NCBI GenBank assembly: GCA_000729835.1
Contig: JFHB01000019.1
Coordinates: 218,141-282,140, forward strand
Direction of reading: 5' to 3'
Source: Atkinsonella hypoxylon
Lineage: Eukaryota; Ascomycota; Sordariomycetes; Hypocreales; Clavicipitaceae
DNA: 64,000 nucleotides
The notes under the pieces are model-generated. The model had not been told where the DNA came from. It did not search any database and saw only the letters and a list, made by a program, of their open reading frames with translations. Shown in pieces: positions 23,496-34,036 of the stretch. The position numbers and the translations under genes were made by a program. Position 1 is the first letter of the stretch; every line of letters begins with the position of its first letter.

Positions 23496-26366
23496 ATGCC
23501 TAGGTTTCCGGTTACTTTCACCAAGCGGAAATCCGCTTCGGACCTTCTTGACAATGCACCTTTGACATGCCCCGACACCCCGTCATTTCGGGTCATCGAA
23601 CGAACAGAGATCGCCAACGGACGGTCTTTTGATGGTGGTGCGAGAATGACAAAGGGGTCCAAGTCGTTCCCTCCAAAGACGAACCTGCTCGACTTTGGTG
23701 CCGAAGAGAACATGTTTGCTGACCTCAAGGTCAATCGGTATGTACAATTCACTGTACTTTCATTTCATTTCAAACATATTCAATGCAGCTCTTGGCGTAT
23801 TCCCCTATATGTGGACGGTCGGGCTGTCACTCTTCCAAAACCTTGGTTCACAACTGATATTTTTTTTAGTGGTAGTAATATTTCCAATACTACGAAAGGA
23901 ACCTCAACCGAAAACTCTTCCAGACACAGCAATGCCTCAACCGCACCGTCGTCGGCTGATATGAGCGGTCCTCATGGCCAGGATGATAATCGGTCCCCTC
24001 CCAAATCAGCCCCACACGAACCATCCAACCGAGCGAGTTCTAAATCCATTGGCTCTGGCCTTCTGGACCGAGCCACGCGTACTTTTTCATTTGGGGGACA
24101 GAAGAAGCAATCTATTCCACCGCCTGAAACACAGGAACCCATTCCCGATTTGCCGCCTCTACTAAGCCTGGGCGGACAAAAACCAGGTCTGGGGATTTCG
24201 AGAGAGACGACAGCGTCTACAATTAGCACCGCGACTCCAGCGAAACCCGAAGGGAATACTTTGGATCTGGGCGGTGATTTTGGTTCCATGTTCAAGGGCT
24301 TCGATAAGAGAGCGAGCACTGCGACATTGACTTCGCCAGGTCAAGACAATACGGCGCCTAGGTCTTTGACAGGAAATCGCTATGTGTCTCCTGAACTCAC
24401 CAGTCCCGATGGCAGCAAACCAACAGAGCCGCTTCTCGGCCGACGCCAGAGCCCGACCTATGGCGATTCATCAATTTCTCTGATAACGTCTCCCCATGAT
24501 GATGCGCCGCCCCCAGTCCCTCGCCATGAGCACCTGAATTCCTTCAAATACTCGAGTCGGCCTGCCGACATTATGGAAGATGAAGATGCAAAATTCTTCC
24601 GTGAATCGGCGTCCACCATGAAATTTTTGTCGGAACCGCACAACCCAGCACCTCAAATTTCACGCCCCCGTTATGGTGATGATCATGCGGCCCCTTCGAC
24701 AACCATTGCCTCTAGCTTCCAGAAGGAGGAAAACATGTTCGAAGGAAGCACATCGAGGACCAACCGGCCCTCTCACAGACATGTTGCGCGAAGCTCAAAC
24801 CCTCCAGGAAATAAGGTCATGACACCGGCACAATTTGAAAAGTACCGCCAGGATAAAGAGAATCCAGGTACATCTCAGCAGGTGGATAGCAATGAGAAAC
24901 CTTCAGCTGAAGAGGAAGCCGACGAGGATGAGATCAACTACGACGATGACGAAGACGAGCAGGAAAAATCGAGGCAACAAGCTAAACAACGAAGAAAGCA
25001 AGAGGCTCACATGGCCGTGTACAGACAGCAGATGATGAAAGTCACTGGAGAAACAAATTCACCTCCCTTGCCAACCAAGCAGGCGGCTCGACCTACATCA
25101 ACTTCTGCTGCCACTACACCGACTCTCGGTCACATCAAAGCCCCGTCACCAGATCCTGCTGCCAACCACTCGTCCGAGGACGACGACGAGGATGTTCCCC
25201 TCGCTATCCTTCAAGCCCACGGCTTCCCTCATAAGAATCGCCCACCAACCCGACTCGCTACCACTGGATCGAACCCTAATCTGCGCGCATCGATTATTGG
25301 ACCATCGTCGGCAAGACCGTCCTCCGCCATGGGTGACACTATATCTAACACTAACAAGGCCGGTCGGCAGCATAGTCTTCCGGCGTTTGCTCGCAATTTG
25401 CCCCAGGATCCTTTTGTCGGAGCAAGCATAGCACGACCTGCGATCAGGGAGTCGCTGAGTTTTGGTGACGCTAGACAGCCTTCTCCTCAGCCACAAGGTC
25501 TTCTTCCGCCTGGCGGTCTTGTTGGGGTTATTGCTAGTGAAGAGCGGTCCAGGGCTATGCGACGTGGCAGTCCCAGCGTCGACTCGAACAAATTGATCGG
25601 TTCTGCGGTCAACGCAAACGGCCATTTGGGCCACGACCCGTTTGCTGCGGTTCCATCTCACATGATGTACAATGCAGGCGGCGTGCCAGGAATGCCTCAA
25701 ATGCATCAGACACCGCAACTAATGCTTAGTGTAGGCGATCAAGCCCAGCTTCAGATGACGCAGCAGATGACGCAATTCATGCAAATGCAAATGCAGTTCA
25801 TGCAGATGATGGCCACAAGTCAGAACGGTGCTGCTCAGATGCCACAACCACCGCTAATGCAAGTGCCATATGGCGGCATGCCGGGCAATCAGTCCATGAG
25901 GGATTTACACCGTCACTCCATGGTTATGGATCCAACAATGGAACCCCGTCAGCCGGACCCCCGCATGAGAACAATGAGCATGGTACAGCCAAGCTCTGCT
26001 TCATTTATGGCAGACTTTCGTCGAGATTCCATCCACGGCGTGGGTGGCACCTACTCACCCTCCATTGCTCCGTCAGAGCGGAGCAACGTGGGGCTCCCAG
26101 GACGATATAGACCCGTGTCCCACGCGCCTGCAGCCTTATCCGCCGTTCCTGGTCAACATGCTCGATCGAATACTTTGTCTGGTGATATGTCTAATTGGAG
26201 CGACGATAAGAGTAAATCGACTGTGAAATTAATGAGGAGCTCAATGGATGGGTCAGATGACGACGATGAGCAAGGCTGGGAGGCTATGAAAGCAAATCGA
26301 GAGAAAAAACGTGCGTTTTGGAGGAAAAACAGAAACACAGTTGGTGACTTTAACATTACATTTTGA
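23496..26366 (+). CDS. conserved disordered fungal protein, function unknown
   Basis: Two exons, 23496-23737 and 23870-26366, give 912 residues. I do not recognise a named family. Visible features: a basic N-terminus, then NLLDFGAEENMFADLKVNR ending exon 1; long Ser/Pro-rich disordered stretches; an acidic block near residues 429-447 followed by a charged helix (KSRQQAKQRRKQEAHMAVY); EDVPLAILQAHGFPHKNRPP; a Met/Gln-rich segment at about 680-745; the motif APSERSNVGLPGRYRPVSH; and a basic, Trp-containing end, GWEAMKANREKKRAFWRKNR. The separate ordered motifs suggest a scaffold or RNA/cytoskeleton-linked protein, but that is speculation. The 132-bp intron is a multiple of three and has no stop, so the unspliced frame is also open. 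It converges with RIB4. Confidence 0.8.
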   Translation: MPRFPVTFTKRKSASDLLDNAPLTCPDTPSFRVIERTEIANGRSFDGGARMTKGSKSFPPKTNLLDFGAEENMFADLKVNRYVQFTVLSFHFKHIQCSSWRIPLYVDGRAVTLPKPWFTTDIFFSGSNISNTTKGTSTENSSRHSNASTAPSSADMSGPHGQDDNRSPPKSAPHEPSNRASSKSIGSGLLDRATRTFSFGGQKKQSIPPPETQEPIPDLPPLLSLGGQKPGLGISRETTASTISTATPAKPEGNTLDLGGDFGSMFKGFDKRASTATLTSPGQDNTAPRSLTGNRYVSPELTSPDGSKPTEPLLGRRQSPTYGDSSISLITSPHDDAPPPVPRHEHLNSFKYSSRPADIMEDEDAKFFRESASTMKFLSEPHNPAPQISRPRYGDDHAAPSTTIASSFQKEENMFEGSTSRTNRPSHRHVARSSNPPGNKVMTPAQFEKYRQDKENPGTSQQVDSNEKPSAEEEADEDEINYDDDEDEQEKSRQQAKQRRKQEAHMAVYRQQMMKVTGETNSPPLPTKQAARPTSTSAATTPTLGHIKAPSPDPAANHSSEDDDEDVPLAILQAHGFPHKNRPPTRLATTGSNPNLRASIIGPSSARPSSAMGDTISNTNKAGRQHSLPAFARNLPQDPFVGASIARPAIRESLSFGDARQPSPQPQGLLPPGGLVGVIASEERSRAMRRGSPSVDSNKLIGSAVNANGHLGHDPFAAVPSHMMYNAGGVPGMPQMHQTPQLMLSVGDQAQLQMTQQMTQFMQMQMQFMQMMATSQNGAAQMPQPPLMQVPYGGMPGNQSMRDLHRHSMVMDPTMEPRQPDPRMRTMSMVQPSSASFMADFRRDSIHGVGGTYSPSIAPSERSNVGLPGRYRPVSHAPAALSAVPGQHARSNTLSGDMSNWSDDKSKSTVKLMRSSMDGSDDDDEQGWEAMKANREKKRAFWRKNRNTVGDFNITF

Positions 26367-27079
26367 AGACTGAGACGCCCTTTCACTAGAGCACCCGCGC
26401 ATTGAGGGCTCCACGAGGTTTCCAGAACAGCATGGACAACGAAGTGTCCATGGTTAATCAGGTGTCTGCATCGAACATAGAAGGTGCATGGGTAGCCCAT
26501 GCATTGCCAACTTTGAGCCATGTTTTGAATCAAGCAACCCTTTCATTTACACCCCTAGCGAGTATCCCGGAGCGCCGCAGCAATAATTGGGAACAATACA
26601 TTTTCCCCGGCTGTTCGTGTCACATTAATTATTGGAGGCATATATTTATTTTCTTTTTCCCATATAGCAATGGAGCTTGGCAGACCACAGTGTTTAGCAA
26701 GCGCTTTTGCGTCACGTTACGTATGATAGACATGGGTACTATGTGTTGATCAAGTATTTACACTTGATTGAGGCGAAGTTGTTGCTGTTTATCATCAATA
26801 CTGGATTTGGAGGTGATATACGCAAGATCAACGCCCCGCTGGGGACGCCGGGCCAGAAGAGATATTGGATACCTTACCTAGAGCTGCTAGCGCTTTTAGC
26901 AGTAGAATTCCCTTTCCCCACCAATTGTCTTGCACTTTAATTAAGACGACTCTGTACCCAGAAGACTGTTGTATTCCATGACTATCAGTGTCCTGATTAT
27001 TTCCAGAATGCGGTATCTAAGAGTTTTACAGTTTGCGAATAGTCTGCTGAAGCTTCTCAGTAAAAGCTCCACGAGATCG
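26367..27079. other. convergent 3' region, 23496 gene / RIB4
   Basis: 713 bp holding two 3' untranslated regions. No recognisable gene or repeat is seen. Confidence 0.55.
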
Positions 27080-27665
27080 CTATTCCTCAATCTTTCCGAT
27101 ATCCCACTCCTTCCTCTTCACACTCATCTCCACGGCAGCAAGGCCCCAATCCTCTCCATGGTTGTGGCCGTCCCCGTCGATGCCAGCACGAGCTTTGGCT
27201 TGTTCGTCGTTTAAGACGGTCAACACGCCGAAAATAACTGGGACGCCTGTATCGAGCTGCACACGCATAAGGCCATGGGACACGGCGTCTGCAATATACT
27301 CAAAGTGCATGGTTTCACCCTTGATGAGAACACCGATGGCAATAATGGCGTCGAATTCCCCAGAACACTGCTGCGGCATCTGGGAGGCAGAGAAAAGACT
27401 TTCCGTCTGTCAGTGCTGCTTGTCCTTCGCCATAGCATTTTTTTATAAACCGGGTTACTTACCGCTGGACAGCCAAGGGCAGTTCCCATGATCCGGGACA
27501 AGATTGCACGACAATGTTGGAGCTCTTAACGCCGCAGGCAAGCAGCTTCTCTTTGGCGCCAGCGACGAGAGGTGCAATCACGGAGTCGTTCCAGCGGGCG
27601 TGAACAATGGCAATGCGGAGGCCGGAACCATCATGCTGTTGGGGACTTGGACCCTTCAGGGACAT
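27080..27665 (-). CDS. RIB4: 6,7-dimethyl-8-ribityllumazine synthase
   Basis: Two exons, 27665-27463 and 27398-27080, give 173 residues. The enzyme joins 5-amino-6-ribitylaminouracil to 3,4-dihydroxy-2-butanone 4-phosphate, the penultimate step of riboflavin synthesis. Family motifs are LRIAIVHARWNDSVI, the substrate-binding SCPGSWELPLAVQRL, GEFDAIIAIGVLIKGETMHF (with the conserved KG-T-HF), and GVPVIFGVLTVLNDEQAKAR. The 3' splice site at 27399 was chosen because it restores QRLFSASQ, which the family requires; the nearer AG sites put exon 2 out of frame. It shares a roughly 570-bp divergent promoter region with the MutL-type gene. Confidence 0.95.
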
Positions 27666-28235
27666 GACGGGTGAATATAGCGCTGGAGAGGACTTATCGA
27701 AAGATGAATGGACGTAGGTTGATCGTTGCGGGAATTTGGCGAAGCTGTCGCGGGGGCTATGGAGTCATTGGTCGCATGTGGGTGGCATGGTGGGGTTATC
27801 GTTGGGAATGATGACCAATCACGTGTAAGAGAATGGTGGCTCACTGCAGTTGGCTTCAGACGACATTAAGAAAATATAATCAAGCATTTAGCTTTGCATA
27901 TCCTTTAACGTGCTAAGTTGATGATAGAAGCCGTAGCCTGGAGCTGGCTGTGTTGGATTCAAGTTCATTGCGATGGCTCCAGAAGGTGGCTCCTGCCTCC
28001 GTACCATTAGTTGAAGTTGAGGAAGGAAGGACCTATAGGTAGACCTTACCCAGGTAGGTGGGTGGTAGGTGGTATCTGACTACCCTACCTGGTAGTATCC
28101 AAAAGCTTTCTTGAGACATTGAATTCCAATTATCATGCTTTCAAAATTGGTTCCGTCTAATATTATCCGTTGCTCACGATAGATTTTCTTTGCATTTTCG
28201 TAGCGAGGGACATTTCCCGCCGATATCTTTTTACC
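27666..28235. promoter_or_regulatory. divergent promoter region, RIB4 / MutL-type gene
   Basis: This spans the two start codons. Near 28024-28094 it contains repeated AGGTAGG/CCTACC words, including TACCCAGGTAGGTGGGTGG and CTACCTGGTAG, which can pair with each other. No known operator is recognised. Confidence 0.45.
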
Positions 28236-31088
28236 ATGTCTATCCAGGCTCTTCTTGAATCTACCATACAGCTTATGGGACCTTCGATGAACATAGTCTC
28301 TACGCACGATCTGGTCAAAGAACTAATCGATAACGCCATCGATGCTGAAGCGACAAACATTGAAATAACTGTATCATCCAACACCATAGACAGGGTTATG
28401 GTAAAAGATAACGGAAGTGGCATCGACATTGATGACTTTGACTCACTGGGTAAACGATCGCACACTAGCAAGATCAGGAATTTCGAGGAAATAGCGGTTC
28501 TTGGGGGCAAAAGTTTGGGATTTCGTGGAGAATTCTTATCTAACGCCAATTCTCTTGCAGAGATCGTCATAATTACGAAGAAATCAGGTGACCCTATTGC
28601 CTGGAGGATGGAACTAGCATATGGAGTTGGTGGGTATAGGAACAAACGACCTGTTTCAGCGCCAGTCGGGACAATTGTCGCAGCGACCAAGTTATTTGAA
28701 AATATGCCCCCTCGAAAACAGCTTCTTTTGAAAACCAAGAAGAAGACCATGTCCAAGATTCAAAACACACTGAAGGCATATGCTCTAGCTCGACCATATA
28801 TCAAAATGTCATTCAAGATAGTTGGCGATGCCAAACCGTTGTGGTCCTACTCGCCAGCTGGTGCAGCGACTGGACGTGAAGCAATTTTGCAGCTATTTGG
28901 AGCAAGCCTTCTTAAGAACTGTATTGAATTAAACCAACACATACCGTATCACTCGGCATTGAGCACCGAAAGATCTGCCGAGCCAGTGGGGTGGATTGTC
29001 AGAGGTTATGTGGGTGTACAACTCCCGAAAACCAGCAATAGCCAAGCATTATTCGTATCCATCGATGGGCGACCAATGTCAAGCGATTGGAGTGTTTCAA
29101 AGAAATTTGTAAGCACTTTGAACTCGCACATGATGGAAAACGCGGAAGATACACAGTCACAGTGGGAAGGACGCTTGTTCGTGAATCTGAGCATTCAATG
29201 CCCCACTGGAAGCTACGACCCAAATACTACGTCTCGAAAGGATGAAGTGCTGCTTACCGACGAGGAGTTTTTGTTGCAAAAGTTTGACAATGTTTGTCGG
29301 GACATGTCTGGCAAGCTCACGCAATACCATTCCCAAATGTCTTCCGTGGCGGGTTCAGGAAGCAAGAGTCTTGCGGCTCAAAAATGTGATAGGAGACGAG
29401 AGTCCCTATCATCGGGCGAGCACAATGAAGATTCGAAGGATAACGCTTCTTTACAGTCCATGGGCCAGACTGTAGTAGAGAGTGGCACAAGGACTGTGAG
29501 TCACGGGAATCAGCACGTCGTTCGTCATTCAGATAACGAGTCGACAATCAAAACCACTTTGAGGATGTCCTTCGCAGTTAATCTCAGTAGAGAGGAACAT
29601 ATTGAATCAGATATTGAAGATGATGCAGATTTAGTAGAAGTCGAAATTCCTGCCCAGAAGATGTCGTTTCAGACTAAGGATCACCGCCGCAGAGAAAATA
29701 TCCTTCAATACTTCCAGCCAGCTCCAGCGCAAGACTTCGAAATTGCTTGCGACGATACTGCGACGACAGAAGAGGTAGACATAGGAAAGGAAAGGGAGCT
29801 GTCTGACCCTCGTCCTGCTGGTCGCTCTCCGTTGAAGCCTATAACGGCGAGTGTTTTGAATAGAATACGAGACGAAGCGGAGTCCAGGCCAGAGCAACCG
29901 GGATCAGTGTCTGCAGTCCCTTATGCAGATAGAGCCATGGGAAACATAAACGAAGGCGCGGAACTACATTTCAATCGAAGGGATGACAGCTTGGATCGTG
30001 GCAATCTAAGGCATGATGATGGACTGGTCAGACGCTCTCAGAATGCTCCTGCACAGACTCGGAGTATTCAAGAACATCAACAAGTTGAGATCCAAGGACC
30101 ATTAGTTGCTCCACTGCCACTTATTCTTACGCCTCCACCCTCTGATCCGAGGCCCAGGATTGAAGTTGATAATACTACAACTTTCGAGCCTCGCTTGCCA
30201 CTACTTGATTCATCCCCCCCAGAGTGGCCTACTATGATTCGTGGCAACAACGATTCCGAAGCACTGACAAACATTGCAGCACTGAATTGGCAGAGTCGGC
30301 GATCTTCGGGTAAAATATCAGGTCAGCAAAGGTCGTTCCCTGACATTTCTTTGTGCCACGATGAAGGCATACCTCGTTTTGATAGTATAGGGCGCGGAGA
30401 AGTCACGCATTTTGCAGGGATGCCGCACGGCGAAGCTTCTCGAATGAACGCGAAGATGACTAGCATACCTACAGGAAGAATGAATAAGTTTTCTAACGCA
30501 CTAAGCAACTCGATGCCATCTCAACAGCCCCCCTCAACGACTAGGAAAGCCACTCACGGGGGTCAAGGGGTGTCGCTAGGATACTCGCACGCTCGACAGA
30601 TCGAGCTCGCACGAACGCCAGCTCCCAAATCTCCATTCAATGCATCCACTAATGATTCTTCGGCTACAAAGTTAGTACATAAGAGCCATGGAGCAAGCAA
30701 TTATCAACAGCGGCTAGAGTATGCTTCGCCGCCCTTCGGGCTGCCTCGAGAAGGCTTTTCGCCGGCTTGCCTGGATAAGTGCAGCAGCGCAGAACAATAC
30801 GAGGAATTTAGCTCGGAAAAAATTGGTGCATCACTTCTACATGTGTCTCCGAGCGTGTCCAACACGAACCATCTCGCCACAATCATCGACAGTAGTTCCT
30901 TTAATATTCGACGTCTGGTTAACCAGTATGCAGAACTTGGCAGATATGACTTACCAGGGGATATTGCAAGGACTCTACTGTCTTCAAGCCTCACTGATGT
31001 CCATACGGTCCAGAGAAGGCTACAGATTTGTGTAGATACATGGATGCAGCACAACAAGCTTGGCGGCCAAGTTGACTACATGATGTAG
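28236..31088 (+). CDS. MutL-family mismatch-repair ATPase (MLH2/PMS1-like)
   Basis: Single exon of 950 residues. The N-terminal third is a GHKL ATPase of MutL type: VKELIDNAIDAEA (Glu29 and Asn33 as catalytic base and metal ligand), KDNGSGID (57-64) and LGFRGEFLSNANSLAE (94-109), then the transducer with PVGTIVAATKLFENMPPRKQ. About residues 370-850 are a low-complexity linker. The C-terminus ends LVNQYAELGRYDLPGDIARTL and HNKLGGQVDYMM. I see no DQHA(X)2E(X)4E motif of the endonuclease MutL proteins, which points to the non-catalytic Mlh2/PMS1 branch; which paralogue it is remains uncertain. The start at 28236 lies just before the first conserved block; the frame is open for 22 more codons upstream. 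Confidence 0.85.
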   Translation: MSIQALLESTIQLMGPSMNIVSTHDLVKELIDNAIDAEATNIEITVSSNTIDRVMVKDNGSGIDIDDFDSLGKRSHTSKIRNFEEIAVLGGKSLGFRGEFLSNANSLAEIVIITKKSGDPIAWRMELAYGVGGYRNKRPVSAPVGTIVAATKLFENMPPRKQLLLKTKKKTMSKIQNTLKAYALARPYIKMSFKIVGDAKPLWSYSPAGAATGREAILQLFGASLLKNCIELNQHIPYHSALSTERSAEPVGWIVRGYVGVQLPKTSNSQALFVSIDGRPMSSDWSVSKKFVSTLNSHMMENAEDTQSQWEGRLFVNLSIQCPTGSYDPNTTSRKDEVLLTDEEFLLQKFDNVCRDMSGKLTQYHSQMSSVAGSGSKSLAAQKCDRRRESLSSGEHNEDSKDNASLQSMGQTVVESGTRTVSHGNQHVVRHSDNESTIKTTLRMSFAVNLSREEHIESDIEDDADLVEVEIPAQKMSFQTKDHRRRENILQYFQPAPAQDFEIACDDTATTEEVDIGKERELSDPRPAGRSPLKPITASVLNRIRDEAESRPEQPGSVSAVPYADRAMGNINEGAELHFNRRDDSLDRGNLRHDDGLVRRSQNAPAQTRSIQEHQQVEIQGPLVAPLPLILTPPPSDPRPRIEVDNTTTFEPRLPLLDSSPPEWPTMIRGNNDSEALTNIAALNWQSRRSSGKISGQQRSFPDISLCHDEGIPRFDSIGRGEVTHFAGMPHGEASRMNAKMTSIPTGRMNKFSNALSNSMPSQQPPSTTRKATHGGQGVSLGYSHARQIELARTPAPKSPFNASTNDSSATKLVHKSHGASNYQQRLEYASPPFGLPREGFSPACLDKCSSAEQYEEFSSEKIGASLLHVSPSVSNTNHLATIIDSSSFNIRRLVNQYAELGRYDLPGDIARTLLSSSLTDVHTVQRRLQICVDTWMQHNKLGGQVDYMM

Positions 31089-31881
31089 CTAAGCATGGGT
31101 AAGCCGGTGTGCATGTGCTGCATCGGAAATCCTCGAAGAATCTGTGACTTTTGATACTTCTTGTCACGGAACTTTACTATTTCTTTCCAAATATCAGTAG
31201 TACAAGACAAGCATGGTGCTCCAAAATGGGATTTAACTATGCAAGGCACTGACTGTATGATGCAATCAAGTAGGCACAAATCAGAAGAATGCAAATTGAG
31301 ATACAAACACGAATAACAAGGAGAAAGGGGCTGACGAAGATTGCGCGCCAAGTCACGTTAGTGAACTCGTATCTGCTCGTTCGGATGGACTGCAATGTGG
31401 GTGGCGTGTACTAGGTCGTAAAGTAAGGTGGGGTGGGTGATAATTGGAAACGACAAATTTTCTCCGGGTAAGTTATGGCATCGTATGCCCGGGCTAGACG
31501 TGTTGGCACGTTGCTCATGAGTCGAAGCAAAGCACGCAAAAGATTTTTCTGCGCAATTGATGTGGGCTGTACAGTGTGCATGAAATGACAATGGATCATC
31601 GACGGCATTCGCTGAAACAGGTGAAGGATATTACATAGGTACCTAGGTAGGTATGTACAGCCTGTACAGAGTACATGCGAACGGCTGGCAGAGTGGACCA
31701 GATTACTGTAGCTCGTTAGCTGGCTCGGTCGACTAAGCAGGAGGGTTGCTGGTTTTGGTTGGACGATCTGGATGGACATAAATGGATTATGGACTCACAC
31801 CAAGCTTGAGTAACGAAGCGCATGGATAGGCGGGAAAGATGGGACGTGTGATTTTGACGAAACCAGCCAAATGAAGAGGGA

Positions 31882-31887
<6 letters not shown>

Positions 31888-31920
<33 letters not shown>
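31888..31920. repeat. A33 homopolymer
   Basis: Thirty-three consecutive A on the plus strand. A run of 29 T lies 0.9 kb downstream, so the two could pair. Confidence 0.95.
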
Positions 31921-31923
<3 letters not shown>

Positions 31924-32409
31924 CCCACGCACAAGGCACAAAGAATAAAAATGCACACAACTGACTGGGGATCCTCGTGGCAGCCATGCAGGATGCTGTG
32001 CGACTGAAAGGCAGTTTCGCGAACAGAGGTGAGCGAAGTTATACTTGGTTGATGAACCTTTTTTTTCTTGGCATCGAGGCTCGAGCTCGAGCTCGGCCGG
32101 GGGTAAATCTCAAAATGCGGCAGACTCGGAGAGCAAAGCTATCCACGTACCATGGTCATTGTGAAGAGAGTAAGCGAAATGCATAGCGTCTTTCGTATGT
32201 GCAAAAGTAGAGAAGCATTATTTTTAGGTACATAGATAGTATGGTCTGCACAGCACAGCCGACAAGTGTTGGTCAAGCCACGGCCGTAGACAAGGCGGTT
32301 GAAATTCTGACGTCGGGAAAATCAAACGCGGCTTGCGCTGGTCTGGGTCTGGGCCGCGCCCGCAATGTCTCACTCGCTATCTACAGTGGGTACAGACAGG
32401 TACACTCGG

Positions 32410-32456
32410 TAGGTACTCCGTAGGTACTCCGTAGGTACTCCGTAGGTAGGTAGGTA
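32410..32456. repeat. 11-bp tandem repeat TAGGTACTCCG, 3+ copies
   Basis: Three units of TAGGTACTCCG, then TAGG units. The unit joins the two dispersed words of this window, TAGGTA and TACTCCGTA. Confidence 0.9.
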
Positions 32457-32826
32457 GACTGCGAAGTGCGGTTGAGCTGCGTCGGAAATCGTGGGTGGCA
32501 GGGCATTTTCGTCTCGTTTTCAAGGCAATGGGAGCGTGTACGGTGTTGTAATTATACCGTTGGGATTTTTTTGGGCTGTTGGGATGTTAAGGGGGAGGGA
32601 GAGCACAGGACAGCGCGGCGTCTTTGAATACCTACCTACCTGTATTGAAGCTAACTAACTACCTGTACTCTGTAGTGGGTGCGTATAACCTGATGTAACC
32701 TTGGGAGGCAATCTCCAGAACTGGATCGCCGGGTGATGGGAGCTATGAGCTGAGTGGTGGTGGTTGATGGGATCTGAATGGCTGAGGCGACGGTTTCTAT
32801 CAACTGCTGGAAAAGGCTGTAAATTT

Positions 32827-32831
<5 letters not shown>

Positions 32832-32860
<29 letters not shown>
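32832..32860. repeat. T29 homopolymer
   Basis: Twenty-nine consecutive T on the plus strand, the inverted partner of the A run at 31888. Confidence 0.95.
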
Positions 32861-33225
32861 CCTGTTTGGACAAAGGGAAAGGGGGGGGGCTGCTTTGGAG
32901 GGGGTTATGCAAGGCAAGGCAGACGGTACAAAAATTAGGTGCAAAAATGGCGACTGCTTGTAGTCTGGTGTTTTCTTATTTTCTTACTGGCTACTCCGTA
33001 TGTACGTGGTCTTACTGGCTTGGCTGGCGAAACCTTTTGTGCTTTGTCATTGTCATCTTCAGCACCGGTTTTGGAGCCGCCCACTCATGCGTGCATGCAG
33101 CTGGTCGCTCACGCCCTGTCCGCTCGAAGCTCGATTGAATCCCAGTCGCTTATTTATCTATCCATGGCACTCTCCGCGCTCCACTCACTCGTTCTTCAGG
33201 CTGGACCGATTTATGTCGTCAAGAC

Positions 33226-33260
33226 TGGTCTGGTCTGGTCTGGTCTGGTCTGGTCTGGTC
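33226..33260. repeat. 5-bp tandem repeat TGGTC, 7 copies
   Basis: Seven perfect units followed by two degenerate ones (GGGTC, CGGTC), about 0.8 kb before the TRP-like start codon. Confidence 0.9.
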
Positions 33261-34036
33261 GGGTCCGGTCCCTTTACACCCGGGCCCGTCCACGCCTCCT
33301 TTGACTGTTTTAACACCTGCGAGCCATCTTTTTTTTCCCCTTGCGCCACCGTCTGGATGCGCGCTGCCCAGAAGCTATCGGCTTGTTCCCTCTTCTCTCC
33401 CGTCGTTATCGTCAACTTTTCCACATTCTTCCTCTCGCTTTGTACCCATATTCCGCTTTTTTTCGTCAATAGAGAATTCCTTCGTCTCTCTATGAACCCT
33501 TTGTTTTTTTCCAACGAATCTTGTATGACCTGAGCGACCACGACTCCCAGCCAGTTAGACTTCCTCTGTCTCACCCCAAGATCCGTTCTTGCTTCCCGCC
33601 GCTTCCTCCTCTGAGCCATCCATTTCGATTTTGACCGTAACGACAACGTCGACGACTAAATCTCTTGCCTTTGATTCTTTCTGTGTGTTCACTTCTTGTA
33701 CCTTTAATTATCATCCTTTCCCAATCAACGGCTGCACCAGTCATTCAAGATGCGCAGCTCTTGAATGCAAGGGACATCAAATCACATGCGGCGAACATGG
33801 CTGCTGGCAAGATGCTTTTTGATGGTGGCCAGATCGGCAAGCTTGACTCCACCACCATTGAAGCTCCATTGTCGACCATCCAGCATCGAAGTTCCCATCC
33901 GAGACGGAAACCTGTCTTGTCTCCGCGTCCGAATTTCCATCGCCACGCCACTTGCCAACGATCCAACGCTCCAGCTTGTGCTGCGCCATCCCCGAACTTG
34001 CCAAAGCAACCATCATGGAAAACCAGATTACGAGAT

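Larger units (their letters stand above)
31089..34036. other. intergenic region upstream of the TRP-like gene
   Basis: About 2.9 kb with no supported gene. It contains a TAGGTACC cluster at 31635, a 33-A run at 31888, a mixed word repeat at 32410, a 29-T run at 32832, a 5-bp repeat at 33226 and a pyrimidine-rich leader-like stretch from 33300. An open frame running into the TRP-like gene from 33665 is discussed there. Confidence 0.55.
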
